NCBI GenBank assembly: GCA_001466705.2
Contig: LATX02000046.1
Span: forward strand, 1,240,001 to 1,304,000
From: Moniliophthora roreri
Taxonomy: Eukaryota > Basidiomycota > Agaricomycetes > Agaricales > Marasmiaceae
Direction of reading: 5' to 3'
Length of the DNA stretch: 64,000 nt
Position 1 is the stretch's first letter. Every line of letters starts with the position of its first letter. Positions 12,018-24,269 of the stretch are shown piece after piece. Both the position numbers and the translations under genes were made by a program. The notes under the pieces were generated by a model. It was not told the origin of the DNA. It did no database searches and saw nothing but the letters and a program-made list of their open reading frames with translations.

Positions 12018-13989
12018 AACCATTGGCAATAATGTTCTCGAATGAAATCGTGTGCATCGATGACTTTATTGTAAAACAGACTGCCCAGAGGCCATAAGCG
12101 TAAGAATTTTGGCCTCTGGCCTAAATGAATCACCGCACTGATTGAAGCATAGATACAAACAGGCGCTCATCTTCTTTGACATTAGCTTCAACGGATGGAT
12201 GAGGCCAAAAAGGATTCGGTATCTTGATATTGAGTAGGCGCTTCAAGTTTATTACGAGTCCGAGTTTACGAGGACTGGTCTTTATTTTGGGAAATTTTTG
12301 GTCTAATAGATGTCGATATTTCATCGTTTTGTTTGGCTCGTTCAACTTCGCTCTCATTACGGTGCCCAAGTTTCCGCAAAACCACAACACCAGAAACGGA
12401 CTCGTAATCGCCATCAGACCACTGCGGCAAGTCCCGAAGGAGCCACGGGTGTTCCCACTCGATGCCTATTTGACGAGATTCCTATTTGACTCTTTGCTCT
12501 CGACTCGATAGGGCACTTACTACTACCACTAGGGCAAGTCAAGCATCGAGTTATTTCCACTACCCACCTTATTTATGTCATACGCTAGGTCACTTTTTTT
12601 TTCCGGGTCCGAACCCGCACCTCAAATATATGTCACGTGCTTTTCATGCGTGATGAGATTATCTTAGGGAAAGGATAATTGATAATGAGATTAACGCTAA
12701 CGCGTTTCATGACCGCTTCAGAGGCAAATGCCTCCCACATCCCGTATAACTCCTCAGAAGGTTGTCATATTCTTCTGGAAATTGCCCAGAACTTTCTTCT
12801 TTTCATTCTTCACAATTTCAGTACCAGAATGTGGAGTTTGCATATACAGTGTATTAGGTGAATGTAGTAGGGTTTCCTCACCGCTGGGTCTACCAGATCT
12901 GGAAACGTCGTCGTTCTCACAGTTTGCAATGATTATACGATGATTTTCCTTCTTATGTTTGATATTGGGACCATGAGGGCGACGAGGTTTCGAGGTATTA
13001 GTTGGATTGAAGGTATTGTCTGCAACCTTAATGGGACTGCGGTCGGACAAGGGAATGCGGAGACACAGTCTCGAGGGCGTCGAAGGAGTGGAAGGGTTGA
13101 AAGGGAAGTGCATTATGAGGAATATCATAGGGTTATAGAGTTAAGGAACAAAGGGCTACTGATGGATGCGGCACGTTGAATGCCAGTCAACACAAAGGCT
13201 TAGGCTCGAGCGAAAAGTTAAGTCACATGATTTATTTTCTTTCTATAGATGGATTTGCGGAAGGCGTTATACGTGCAGGAAGGATTGGTCCTCGGGAACG
13301 CCGCGCGCGGCACAATTGGGTTTTCGGGTGACCTTTTTTCCTCAACAGCGCTTTTGTTTATAGACTTTGGCCATTTCCGCCGGACACGTGACTCATACAT
13401 ATGATGGACGGAAAGATTGCGGAAAGAAAAGGAGATGGAACAGGAGGGGAGTATCCGACTTTCATACGACTAAAAGTAGCAAAGCGCTTTTAAATTTGGG
13501 GTTGCACTCCTTTCCGGACAGTTACTTCTGGAACCGCAGAGGACTCTTTCACTTGTTCTGGCGAGCCCCTTGCACATTGCATTTATTATGTTCCCGTTCC
13601 GACTCGGTATCTCAAGTCGTCGATCCAACCATGGCCAATTCTTGGCACCCCTCTGACGAAAAAAGATCGTGTTAATGAATTTCGACGATAAATGAGATCC
13701 ATGTGCCCGGCATAAAGATCGCTGATCGATCTCAATGGAGGAGTACTACTACTCAACAAGGATAAATTCATGGGCATTCCTACGATAGCAGATGGGTCGG
13801 AATAAGACATACAACTCTTTCCCTAGAAACTTTGAAGCATTTCGACTCGCGTACGGCATGTAATATAGCAAGTTGAATCAATCGTTCCAGCCTACCGTCT
13901 CACTGCGAAATCAATTCATCGGAAAAAGGGGTCAAAGTCAAAAGCCGCGAGAGTACCTTGAATCACAGGAACGTGTAATCTATCCAACA
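12018..13989. other. Gene-poor interval, no supported gene
   Basis: Two opposed open frames near 12.75-13.18 kb (124 codons minus, 79 codons plus) overlap each other and show no domain, signal peptide or splice continuation. An oligo-T stretch lies at about 12593-12601. I see no RNA gene here. Confidence 0.5.
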
Positions 13990-15538
13990 TCAGAGGGAAT
14001 CGGCAGCCAGTAGCGTCTGGTTCGCATCACCAGCAAACTCTTCGTCGTCATCGAACGCATAGTCATCGCCACGAAAAGCTTCCAGCTTTCCGAGATGTGT
14101 AGTCGGATGCACTACGTTTGTATCGGACGTAAGCTAAAAGTAGGGGGTGTTGAACAATATCCAGGAATACGCTCCGTAGCCCAATCGTACCTCAAAGTCG
14201 ATGAAATGGGATCCTGTGTCTTCCCAAAGGTCCAAGGATATCTTCTTGCCTGGCGTAGGGTACGTAGGTGGTTCAGTCCTCTTCGGCTTTGTACCAATAA
14301 TTTTCGAGTTGATCAACGCCAGACGAAGCACAGACTTTATCCGGACTTCTCCTCGCAATCCATCATCTTGAACAACCCGAGCCATCTGGACGTCCGGAGC
14401 CGAACGCTCAAATCTCGTTGACTTGAATACGGGTTTTCGAATCCTGCGTAACTGAGAAGGATAATGTGCTGCCGCGACAGGCAAATGTGTTTCCGCTACT
14501 CTGCGTTTTGTGATCTATAGGTTATGCTTCGTTGGTTATCGGAGGTTGAGACGAGATAGACATGTATGTACCTTTTCTAGATTTTGACGCACTTTGTCTT
14601 CTATGCTGTCCGTCAACCAGCCAGTGCCATTCACGCTAGTTCGCTGTAGGCCTGCGATGTCCAATAGAAAATCGAGCGCCTCGTCATCGTTCCATTGACG
14701 ACGGATATCATCCAATTTTGCGTCTCGCAGTGCTGTCAGCCTTTCTGTGGCAAGAGTCGAGTATTTGGATTCAATAGGCTTGTCTAATCGGGTCTATTCT
14801 CCAAACTTGTGAATCATGCAAACGGAAAGAAGAAATGTAAACTTACCCGTAGAGTCTCAAGTTCACCTTGGATCTGTTGTAGGCGTGTCGCAGCTTGAGT
14901 CCATGCGTTCTTTTTCGATTGAGCTAATGACAGCGCCTCAGCGTATGCTGCTGGCTAAAGAGTTGTTACGAGAGTGCAAATCTGATAGCAAAGGAGACAC
15001 ACTGTAGGATTTTCTGTACAATCTTTGGATTTTTCAAAGAGAACGTGAGTTGAGAATGCTACCAGGATCCTCATGAACCTGTTGGCATGTCAGATTTGCG
15101 CGTCAATATGTCCACTAAGTTTGAAATACTTTTCGCCGGCACATTCTTCCAGCAGAGATCTTCGAACCATCACATCTTTCCACCAGTACGGTATTTGTTG
15201 GGGTGCACTAGTACGAAGGGAGTCGTGGCGAAGAGCTTCGAGGTATTTTGCGAGTGATGTTCGAAAAATGGTGCTATCGGACGGTTTCAGGCATGGGTAT
15301 GTTCCTAGAATCTAATAGAAACTGTAGCATGAGATATAAAACCGTAGGGAAGACGCACCTTCCTGGCCCCGTTCTTTCCTTCAGCACACTCAACCAAGAA
15401 GTAGCAAATATCCTCCATCGACTTTGTTCGTTCTGTGAGCCCACGATTCGATGCAAAAAGGTCGAGATCATACTGCGGTTCATTTACTTTTGTATATTGA
15501 AGAATCTGAAGATGAACTAGTAGCAACAAGGGCAGCAT
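13990..15538 (-). CDS. Augmin complex subunit, HAUS6 N-terminal-domain protein
   Basis: Augmin recruits gamma-tubulin to existing spindle microtubules so that new ones branch from them; it acts in the mitotic spindle. The first exon (start 15538) encodes LPLLLLVHLQILQY, then RTKSMEDICYFLVE. After a short intron follow LGTYPCLKPSDSTIFRTSLA, KYLEALRHDSLRT and WWKDVMVRRSLLEECAGEKY, which are hallmark blocks of the HAUS6 N-terminal family. The rest is a less conserved helical part with several small introns. It contains a basic segment and ends in an acidic tail (DDYAFDDDEEFAGD) with the stop at 13990. Other augmin subunits are not nearby. The N-terminal assignment is strong; the middle exon borders (14.5-15.05 kb) are uncertain. 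Confidence 0.8.
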
Positions 15539-16771
15539 GATGGTGGTTCAAGATCAAGAGTAATCACGCGCTTACAACCGGCGCTAAGCGTAGCTGTCAC
15601 TCGCCATCGTTGCTGCTCACATCGATTCTTGCGTTTCTCTTTGAGGTTCGACATATCAATTTCAAACTGTGCTGCTGAACCCAAGTTTTAACCAGGTTCG
15701 GGACAGTGCGCTGAAACGGTCAGGGTTATGTTACCTTTTTTAGGGTGTTTGACTGGGCGCGGGAAAAGCGCTGACATACCACCGCCGGAAGTGAACTTAT
15801 CTGTGATCCGTGTGTCCTGTAATTTGTCGACATCTAAATATATATTGGCTTCAGGAGCCAGGTAAGAGATTTTATCCTGCTTTCCCCTGCTCCCCCCCTG
15901 CTCTCCCTTGTACCCTTTGCCCTCAGGGAGGTCAAATACTCACTTTGGACGTATTTCTGGCATGGGAGGGGTAGGTTAATGCATTGCTCGAAAAGACCTT
16001 ACGGAAGTGTCACATGGCATTACGTGGGTCGTTATAGGGGGATGAGGACACACAGATCACAGATAAGTTCACTCCGGCGGGTGTAGATGGCTAGTGCGTG
16101 ATCGAGAATGTTTACTGGTCTCTCACGGATCCCAGAAAAGATATCTTGATCATAAACCACGCTCTGCCAATTTTCAAACTCGACAGATTCTTCTATACGT
16201 GCTCGCCATCGTCATACTCTACAGAAGCATATTGGTTTTCCTTTGAATCAGGAGTATTCAATGACCTTGCGCAAGTGGCTACTGGAACAAGAAACTTGGA
16301 ATGTCTCAAGCTTCCGTTGACCGAATTTACCCGTTCTCAAAGTTCTTTGCGGTAACGTCCGAGGTCTGTGGAAACTTGCTCAAAAATTATGCAAGTCAAT
16401 TTGCCAATAACATTACTTTGGTTACTTGTGTTTCAACTTTGATTCACCTTTGATTCACCTTTGCTTTCCATCTCTCTTATCAAGTACCAAAAGGGTACTC
16501 ACGATCATTCCGATAGTCACGAGTCATAGAGGCCTACGTCACAGGCTACTCTGCGAGTCGGGGGCAGTCACAGGTCACAGCGCCTGTCGGAATGATCGAA
16601 TTATAGTTGACAGTTACATCCGATATACTGTCCCAGACAATGGAGGCGTGCCCCTAAATTAGGGGTGCTTTTTGATCTAAATTCCGTATTGATCTTCCCA
16701 GATCTCTCCTGCTTCGCTAAAAAGCCGACAACTCTACTCGAGCCATTTCCATCATCCTTTACTCCTCCCCA
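15539..16771. other. Divergent intergenic region between the augmin and hydrolase genes
   Basis: Both neighbours are transcribed outward, so both upstream regions lie here. Short open frames (16098..16355, 16426..16662) show no protein family features. Pyrimidine-rich stretches near 15.87-15.91 kb are unremarkable. No RNA gene seen. Confidence 0.45.
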
Positions 16772-18077
16772 ATGCCTTCTATCAAAGTCAAGTCAAGCAC
16801 AGGCAAGACCGAGTTCAAGTATACCATATCCACCCCTACGTCCCCGAATGCAAAATCAATAGACAAGAGCTTGCCCACTCTACTCTTCATACATGCCGTC
16901 TATATTCCTCGCAATGTCTACCACCGTACGTATCCCTCATCGTAATCCCCACAGTTATCTCTAACACCCTATTACACTAGTACAATTCGGGGATCCGCGT
17001 TTAAGGCGATTCAATCTCGTTTCCTTCGACCTCCGTACACATGGAGAGACTACTGGCGACAAAGTTCCTCCAGGGTACGGACAAAAGGAAGCAGCGGAAG
17101 ACGTCGCCAAACTGATCGTACGACTATTCCACCTGTCCGGTGAACACAGATACTAATCAGGCCTTGTTCTTCCATTCCACATCAGGACGCCCTGAAACTT
17201 CCTGCTTGCCATGTTATCGGCATGTCCTTGGGAACGATCATCGCACTACAGCTTGCAGTATCGTATCCCGATAAAGTCGAGTCTTTGTTCCTCATCTCTC
17301 CACTTGGTCTCGAGGAGGTAAGCATTTAAACTTAAGCATTTCCGCACGGGGCTACACGGACCTTTTTAGCCTCCAGAAATTGCTGCAGGGAGAACTGAGA
17401 TTCACGACTATTGGGTGGAAGGCTTCCAGGACAACAAAATCGACGAGATGGAACTCTTGGACGCAATCTATGGTTCCCTGCAACTTGCCTTCAGTAACAA
17501 AACTTCGTCCCTGATCTCCGCGTAAGTCGGTCAGATCTGTCTTTATTAATCCTACAACTGACTGGGTATCTGGCTTGACGTACAGATTGGTGCAGGTGTT
17601 ATACCCGACGGCGAAGAAAATCTGGGGTCCAAAGGACTTTGATGCCTACACGACTTCCACCCTGGACTTCTTCACGCAACGAAAAGGTTATTCGAGGCAG
17701 GAGTTATCAAAGATAAAGGCACCTGTCAAGCTTATCCATGGTCTCGACGACGTAGCATATCCTATTGAGTACACCATGGAGCAAGAGAAGTTGATGAAGG
17801 ATGCAGGCTTGGACGTAACCTTCACCACCATCGCTCACGCACCGCATTTCATCGTCGTTGACTATGGATTGGAGTGAGTAACAGCAGTCGTCCCTGCTCC
17901 TCGCGATCGACAGATCTAACGCTCTCGTTTAGGGTCAATGGCGTGCTACACGACTACGTAATGAAATATGCAAAAGGATCTGTGCCTCCAGCACCGAGTG
18001 ACGCGGTCTCACCTTGGGATGCTCAACTTAGGAAAGCTGGCTGGGTTCCAGGGGATATGTCTGACGACGATGATTAA
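16772..18077 (+). CDS. Alpha/beta hydrolase-fold protein
   Basis: Single-domain alpha/beta hydrolase without a signal peptide, probably intracellular; substrate unknown. The start at 16772 (PSIKVKSSTGKTEFKY) leads to PTLLFIHA on a core beta strand. Then come FNLVSFDLRTHGETTG, the nucleophile elbow GMSLGT (after the second intron), and near the C-terminus IHGLDD with the probable acidic residue and HAPHF with the catalytic His. Five short introns interrupt the gene (near 16.92, 17.12, 17.32, 17.52 and 17.87 kb), all with GT-AG ends. The C-terminus is acidic (DMSDDDD), with the stop at 18075-18077. No lesion seen. The neighbouring poly(A) tract at 18261 is not part of the coding region. Confidence 0.85.
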
Positions 18078-18260
18078 ACTTTGTGGTGGATCTTTCCTTA
18101 TATCTCTCATAGCATACTCGGGTACGGGTTAATGCCCGTGGCCCCCATCTCCTCACGACTTTTTGGTGCTTTGGAAACAAACTTGATGTGTCATGAACAT
18201 ATAAACTGTATATACGAGTTATTTGTGACTAGGACACTATTCGATTGTGGTTGAAGGAAC

Positions 18261-18283
18261 AAAAAAAAAAAAAAAAAAAAAAA
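18261..18283 (+). repeat. A23 homopolymer
   Basis: Uninterrupted run of 23 A about 180 bases past the hydrolase stop. A similar run of 24 A lies at 19017..19040. It could be genomic slippage or a retroposition scar; sequence alone does not decide. Confidence 0.9.
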
Positions 18284-18325
18284 CGTTCTTGAACGCTGGG
18301 CATTGATGAGAACTTTTTTCTCCCC

Positions 18326-18686
18326 CTAAGAACAGTTACTTCCCGCATCCTTCGGACAGAGTCCCTCTATCGAAAATTCATACAAAGAGCCGTCCCCTTT
18401 GTTATACAAACAATGAGCTCCAAGTTGAGTGGTATCTCCAGGCAACTCTCCAGCAGCGTAATAGCTGTCCAAATACCATTCAGATCTACCATAAGACTCC
18501 GAAATCAACGCGAACTTACTAGCAATGCACATAATTGGGATCAAAGGGTGTGGGTATAGGCGCCAACTCGTTTTTCTCATTATCATACATAGGGCATTGA
18601 ACGTTGCAGGCTCGTCTGCCGGTTATGATCGCGGCAACAGCAAGCGATGTGAAAGTTAGCGAGTATACTGGTTGAACGAGGAACAT
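18326..18686 (-). CDS. Small secreted cysteine-containing protein (about 100 residues)
   Basis: Unknown function; the layout is that of a fungal small secreted protein. The start at 18686 gives a short leader with the hydrophobic segment LTFTSLAVAAIITG, followed by RRACNVQCPMYDNEKNEL. A 55-base intron with a strong GTAAGT donor joins DPNYVHC to YYYAAGELPGDTTQLGAHC. The protein ends FSIEGLCPKDAGSNCS. Six cysteines are present in the mature part. Without the intron the frames do not connect, so the gene is easily missed. It lies between the A23 and A24 tracts, next to the esterase relic. I do not recognise a named family. Confidence 0.55.
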
Positions 18687-19009
18687 ATCAGGGCGCTAGG
18701 AGGGAACAATTGGCCCGGGTTATGCGAATGTCCGCCTTTAACACAAGTTTTTCCTAATCTTCGGACAGTGAGCGGCGATGGGGCGTTCCAACACCAAGTG
18801 TGCAACGGTCATGAGATCTTTATATTGAAAGGGTATGTATACGCATACATACAGCTACGAGCAGGATGTGAGATGTCAGGTACGAGAAAACTAATGCAGA
18901 ATTCACATACACTAGGCTGGGAACGCATCTGAATGGGAAGTATCAGCTGTCACGACCAAAGCCTCCGCCGGACGAGTAAGAAAACTACCACCGAACCACA
19001 TTCACCATG

Positions 19010-19016
<7 letters not shown>
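18687..19016. other. Short spacer, nothing recognised
   Basis: A plus-strand open frame of 86 codons (18672..18932) overlaps the leader of the small secreted gene and has no family features. Confidence 0.4.

Positions 19017-19040
<24 letters not shown>
19017..19040 (+). repeat. A24 homopolymer at the truncated end of the esterase relic
   Basis: Uninterrupted A run. The carboxylesterase relic, read on the minus strand, stops exactly where this tract begins and lacks the family's last exons. Confidence 0.9.
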
Positions 19041-19041
19041 G

Positions 19042-20690
19042 TCAACGACTCAAGTTCTGATTCTGATGTTCCAGAAGGAAGGGACACTTGCACGGCATAA
19101 ATTGGGTCAGTAATATTCCACAAACTAGATTGATATAAAACTCTTGGGCAAGAGAAGAGCCGACCGCAATAGAAAGAGAGCTATTGAAATCGTTTTTGTT
19201 TGGGGAAATGGAGTCTGGTAACAATCTACCAAGAGGGAATCAGTGTAGTGAAAATGGTAGGCAACATACGATTGACCTTCATCTGGCATGAAGCTGACCA
19301 TAAACGGTATGCTATTGACTGCAATCGGGTCCTTGGCCTATGCCCACGGCATTTACACCATCTGCAGCGATTGACCGCGAGAGGCTTGTGGCAGTCTTTG
19401 GTCGTATATAGCGAGGTCTCTGCAGATACTGGTAACATTCAAGCCTTTGAGTACCAGTACATATCATAGGGGCTAGCGAATCATTAGTAAAAATCACATG
19501 AAACATTGATTTGACCCCTGACAACGAGATTGCCGAGCTGAAGGCCTTTCGCAGGAACGCTCTTCAATAGGTCGACAACACCCGCCAATTGTCCAAGAAA
19601 TAAGTACATGCCTTGTCAGGATCTCCGCCGAAAGCAGCGATATTCTCTCTTTCTCACCTATCGCAATGCAGCGATCTTGTCGGCAATGACGCAGTTTCCG
19701 TTGACCCGTCGTTGAATGCGAGAAAGCGGGAATGTGCCATGGTTACATATGCAGTCCGTTCGGGATGCCAAAGAAGGTTGTGTCTGTACCAACCTTCCGG
19801 TTTGCCTCCCTACCATGTATCTAGAATAGAACCGGTTTCAGCGTTTCGCCGGAGGGCTTGCTTGACGGAATGGACGGTATGTAATAACTGGGATATAAAA
19901 CTGTACATTATGTTCAGTCCGATGGTGGGAAATGAGCGAAAGCTGCAGTACACACCAATTTTTGCTACTGCTCCATGGGTTTAGACCAATGTCGTTACTG
20001 CCAAAGTAACCGAATTGTACAAGTATTGCGGGTTTGACTATAGCGTGTCAGCACTGAGGGACAGGCACAAAAATCACGCTCCACATCCTGTGACGTCTAT
20101 GTATGTACTTCTATATTCCATTCCATCATTTTAGGTATTAAAAGCGTGGCGCTCCAGTCGGGTGGGGGAAGCGGAAGATCAGATGATCGCGAATGCTGCA
20201 ATGATGAGGAATGGATGTGAACATGAGATACACACCCCGTAAATACCGTCTCCGCAGAGTTGGTCACAGGAAGGGTAGTTTCTTGATCTTTGAGTCTTCC
20301 GAGCGAGTAGTGAGATCAGGAAAAGGTGACGCAGGATAGGGGCTTGCAGGGTTGCTCACCCAGTATTCTTCCTGGCCCTCGAAAGTATGAGAATTCATAA
20401 AAGCCAGATTGGTGATAGAAGCTGCATACTAGACATACTCGTATAGAATATTGATGTTAAGCAGTTTCTCGTTATGACTTGTATACACGTCTATAGCCTC
20501 GTCGAAGAATAAATCACTAGGTCGATCCGAAAAGAGCGCTGGATGAGAATATTTGATCAGGAATAACTAAAGACATGGTGTAATCCTACACTCACCAATT
20601 GCGATCATCACCGTCATTCTTCTCAAATAGACAGACGCGTCTGTGTCTGGATTTGCCTTGGATTGGGCCACGAATATGAACGGAGCGCAG
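19042..20690 (-). pseudogene. Carboxylesterase relic, third copy, 3'-truncated
   Basis: Degenerate copy of the type B carboxylesterases at 0.2-6 kb. Recognisable blocks in order on the minus strand are VCLFEKNDGDDRNW (20.6 kb; compare LLFENDADWE), a piece near 20.47 kb resembling the HNEKLLNINI region, a GDPDKA-type block near 19.62 kb, ERLECYQYL-like and GTQRLECYQ segments near 19.45 kb, and MLPDSISPNKNDFNSSLS (19.2 kb). It ends at FMPCK, just where the intact copies have FTPC. The C-terminal part with the catalytic His is absent, and the homology stops at the A24 tract. Many stops and shifts separate the blocks, so no product is expected. Confidence 0.75.
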
Positions 20691-22239
20691 AATTACGTTA
20701 GTCCCGTCCACGATGAGGAATGCTGTATCGTCAATAAGAGCTGATGATATCTGGGAAACTATTAACGACTCACGAAAATATGTCTGTAAAGCCAGCTAGG
20801 ACCCAAGGCGTGGGGTGTTGCAGTGACAAAGCGGAAGAACAGGCATTTTCTGTTGCTGGAAATACCGGCACAGGACATTTTTGGAGGCTAGAGGCCAAAG
20901 CACATCCTTACGGCGACTGATCCACTGAAAGACCAAGAACCAACGGATGATGACGAGCTTGAGCTAAGCAATCTTCGAGGAGAGATGAATGCCCCGTCTG
21001 AGGAAAGATGTAGAGGCAAGAACACCGTCTCTTTCGCATCAGATGCCTCTTTTCGAGTGCTAACGATTCCTCAGGAGGAGTCCGGAGAGTGATCGTGACG
21101 ATGGAAGGTCCGCCAGCGATCTCCGAAGTAGCCATGTTACACGTTGTATGGTATGTGGATGTTCAAACGCGTAGCGTGAACAGTGCTAGAAAAATAGATC
21201 CATGAACGCACTATGATATGAGCAAAAAGTCAATATCATGGCGAGTGGCAACCGCTTCGCCGACAACTTTTGACGTCATAATGGACTTCGGAAGAATATG
21301 AGCGTTTGGTATAATCTGGGGATAAGGATTGACCTACCGAAAGTCTATGTTGTGTCCAGTAAAGTGAAAAGGTTCCTTTTCGTTGAACGCGACCTCGGTG
21401 TCATGCTGTGAGTCGCGTAGACCATCCTCGGATAAGGTTCGAGATCATGCGTTCTTTTCACTAATTAAGATGGGTGAAGTTGGGTGTCCGTCGAATCCTT
21501 GAAAGGGTTTCTGCACTATAATGAGACCCTACAAACAGCGCATGAGGGAATTGAGGTCTTTGAACAATTCACCACGTTCCTAGCCATTGAGGTATCTGAT
21601 CAATGTTGACCATAGTTGTGAGTGTCGAGCTAGTTTCCAACGAGCCAGGGAGCCAGATCCATGTAAGCCTCGAGTTCTACCCTCAAAGTAGAAGATACGC
21701 AGTTGTCTAATCCATGTTCTCTAAATTCTCGACATCCTTGCATAAATTGATATCTGAAGTCGCAAATTTCAGAAGTTTTATACCAGCGGATTTGGGAAGC
21801 GAAGCGGCGGGAATTTAGCATACATGAAGCGAATAAAAATCGAGGCCAAGACACATGTCTGACGTAGGACTGCAAGCGGTGATGATGGTGGTTGCCGCGC
21901 AAGTTTGATTTGCCGGCGGCGCAACTTGCTCTTGCCCTTTCCCCTTTCACCTAGTTAGGCACTGAGTGTCCCGATAGCAACTTCTCTGACTCGGACATCT
22001 ATATCCTTTCGCCGCAGTATAAAATCATTTCCTTCATGATTTCAGGAATCTTCATCGGCTGCAATAATCCTTTTGTACACAAGTTTCGACGTTCGCATGT
22101 TCCACATCGCAGATTCGTAAGCTATTAAACCACTACTAGCACTTCCTTCTTCCTAGTATACGAACGTTAATGGTCGGGACGCTATAACGCGCGTAAGTCA
22201 GTTTTGGAATTGTTAGTTCTCTTGATTTAGTATGCTCAA
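20691..22239. other. Intergenic, no supported gene
   Basis: Open frames at 20908..21135 and 21630..21950 (minus) have no recognisable domain or splice continuation. No RNA gene or repeat was identified. Confidence 0.45.
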
Positions 22240-23345
22240 GCTCTTCCTCTAGCTCTCGTTTTTACTCGTGACCTCGTTGATAGTTATAGCAGATGTAGAT
22301 ACTCTCAAGGTAGGAGAACACAGCCCGAGGTTTCGTAGCACTAACAGTAACCTAGGAAATCTTCAGCTCTCGCTCTCGCTTTCCTAAACCTATGAGGCAA
22401 TACGGGCCGATCCGGTTCTCTAAAGGAAATCTTAACGTTTCTGGGGGGAGATGATTGGAAGAAATACCGAAGGATTGTGCTCTCTGACGTGCGTGTGCAT
22501 TTCATCTGTTGATACTTCATACTAACGCTCTGCTCCAGCGGAAACAGTTCGAGAGATGCTCGATCCGTTAAATTCCGTTTGAAGACAAGAACGTCGTCAA
22601 GTTCGACCATCGCCTCCACATCACACTTCCAGTACGTTGGGTTTATATATCTCCCCTTTATGTGCTGACATACCTCTGCGGCAGAGGTGTGAAGAAAGGC
22701 CTTAGTTCACGCAGTCAACGGCATACGCACTCTCAACCTCCAATCTAACCATTTACTGATCACTTCAAACAGTGTCTTATACAAAACTTTTCGCCTGCTT
22801 AATCCAGTAAACCCTTTCATTGCTGTGTACTGAGACTTGTACTAATCAGCCTACTCCCAAAGGTTCCCAGGGTCCCAAAAACTTATGCGTACGATATAAC
22901 CTTGCATGCCCATTACCGACTCGGCAAAACAAGAGTTATTCCTATTCCTGTAGGAATACACATCAGTGTTCAGTATCCTGCCGGGCTGCACTATATACGT
23001 TCATGTCATCCTTAGTTGGATTGTCAGCACGATACCGGGAGGGGTCCGAAAGAGTCAACAACTTCCCGTCTCCTAGGAGACTGGCTTCGCGATGTGTTCA
23101 TTCCTTTCAGTGGTGGTAAGTAATTCGTTTCGCTAACCTCAGCTGACGTAGCTGAACCTGCTGAACCTTAGGTGCTGGTGCCTGCATATTGAGTACTTGA
23201 TACTGGCACCTAATACTGAATGCGTCACGTTAGGTTCTCCGAAACTGAAGTGATAGACATCCTCACCGTGCTTGTATCGAAATACAAGATAGAGATCCCG
23301 GAGGATCCGCCGTTTGCTGGCGAAACCTTTGCGGAGAAGGCTAGG
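22240..23345 (+). pseudogene. Cytochrome P450 relic
   Basis: Decayed relative of the P450 at 47-49.5 kb. Visible blocks are VIADVDTLK, EIFSSRSRFPKPMRQYGP and FSKGNLNVSGG. After an extra base in a G6 run follows DWKKYRRIVL. Next is ETVREMLDPLNSV with a further shift into DKNVVKFDH, then an IPFSGG-like remnant near 23.1 kb and the C-terminal block RFSETEVIDILTVLVSKYK with IEIPEDPPFAGETFAEKAR near 23.23-23.35 kb. The heme-binding loop with its Cys is not found between the FSGG remnant and RFSETE, and the I-helix region is missing. It is a pseudogene without doubt; its limits are approximate. Confidence 0.75.
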
Positions 23346-24269
23346 GTATTCCGTTCCACACATGGAAACCATCATACGGCTCATAGCAAATGTTTCTTTC
23401 TCTAGGTACTGCCACCGAGCTGGTTTGCTCGCCTTGTACGTTTATTGTTGTACATGCTGCTGATGGTGTGCATTGGAGGGAATAGTTAGGGTAAAATACA
23501 CGCCTCGTTGGCCATCGGTCTCCGAAGTTAGACTTCTTGAGGACTAGACACATAACCAGCTGAAGGAGATGATGTTAGCCATGTGTAAAACCTCGTACCC
23601 CAAGCGTGTTTAGTGAAGTAAAAAGTCCGCGATCCGTGACTCTCCCGCTCGACCAGGAGGCAACCAGGAGGTTGTACTGTGCTGTTCCTGGATACACATC
23701 GCTCCCAACATCTCCAATTAATAAGAAAGGGCTCAGATGCCTATTGAGATATTGAGAGTCCAACGTTCACCAGTACTTACGGCTGTCGCCTACCGGGTCC
23801 GTAACAATTTCTCTTCGCTAAATCGAGTTAGGCGCCCAAAATTTGCCTTGCTCCAAACGTCGGTTCGCGAGGGCATGCTTCAACGATCCATACAACTGGT
23901 CTCTTTTCTTTGACTGCCGGATGGTCCCTGGGTGCAATTTTTCCTGATATATACTTTGCAATATTTGCATACCAACCACGACGTCATTCCTACCCATTAC
24001 CACATGTCCTGAAATAGTCAAAGATATACATACAGGACCCGCAGATATTGGGCACGGCCATCACGATCTTCTCTGGAGGAAGCTGAACAGGATGCCCTCA
24101 GAGAATGGGAACGTCCGACCGACGGCAAGACGCAGTTGTGAGTGTCAATTTTCTTCTTTTTTGCACTCGTGAATAACCTCGTTGGACTTTAGCAACCCGA
24201 CCAAACTCACCACCGCGGTTTCATGAATCAATCCATGCTCAAACAGCTCTCCTGGACACTGTCAATCGT
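23346..24269. other. Intergenic, no supported gene
   Basis: Minus-strand open frames at 23575..23763 and 23818..24021 have no recognisable features. The right end carries the upstream region of the F-box gene. Confidence 0.4.

Noticed and set aside
12598..12630. Possible tRNA 3' end on the minus strand (CGGGTTCGGACCCG)
   Set aside because: Only a hairpin; the remaining cloverleaf cannot be built from the flanking sequence.
12754..13179. Opposed open frames of 124 and 79 codons
   Set aside because: They overlap each other, have no domain, and neither connects to exons.
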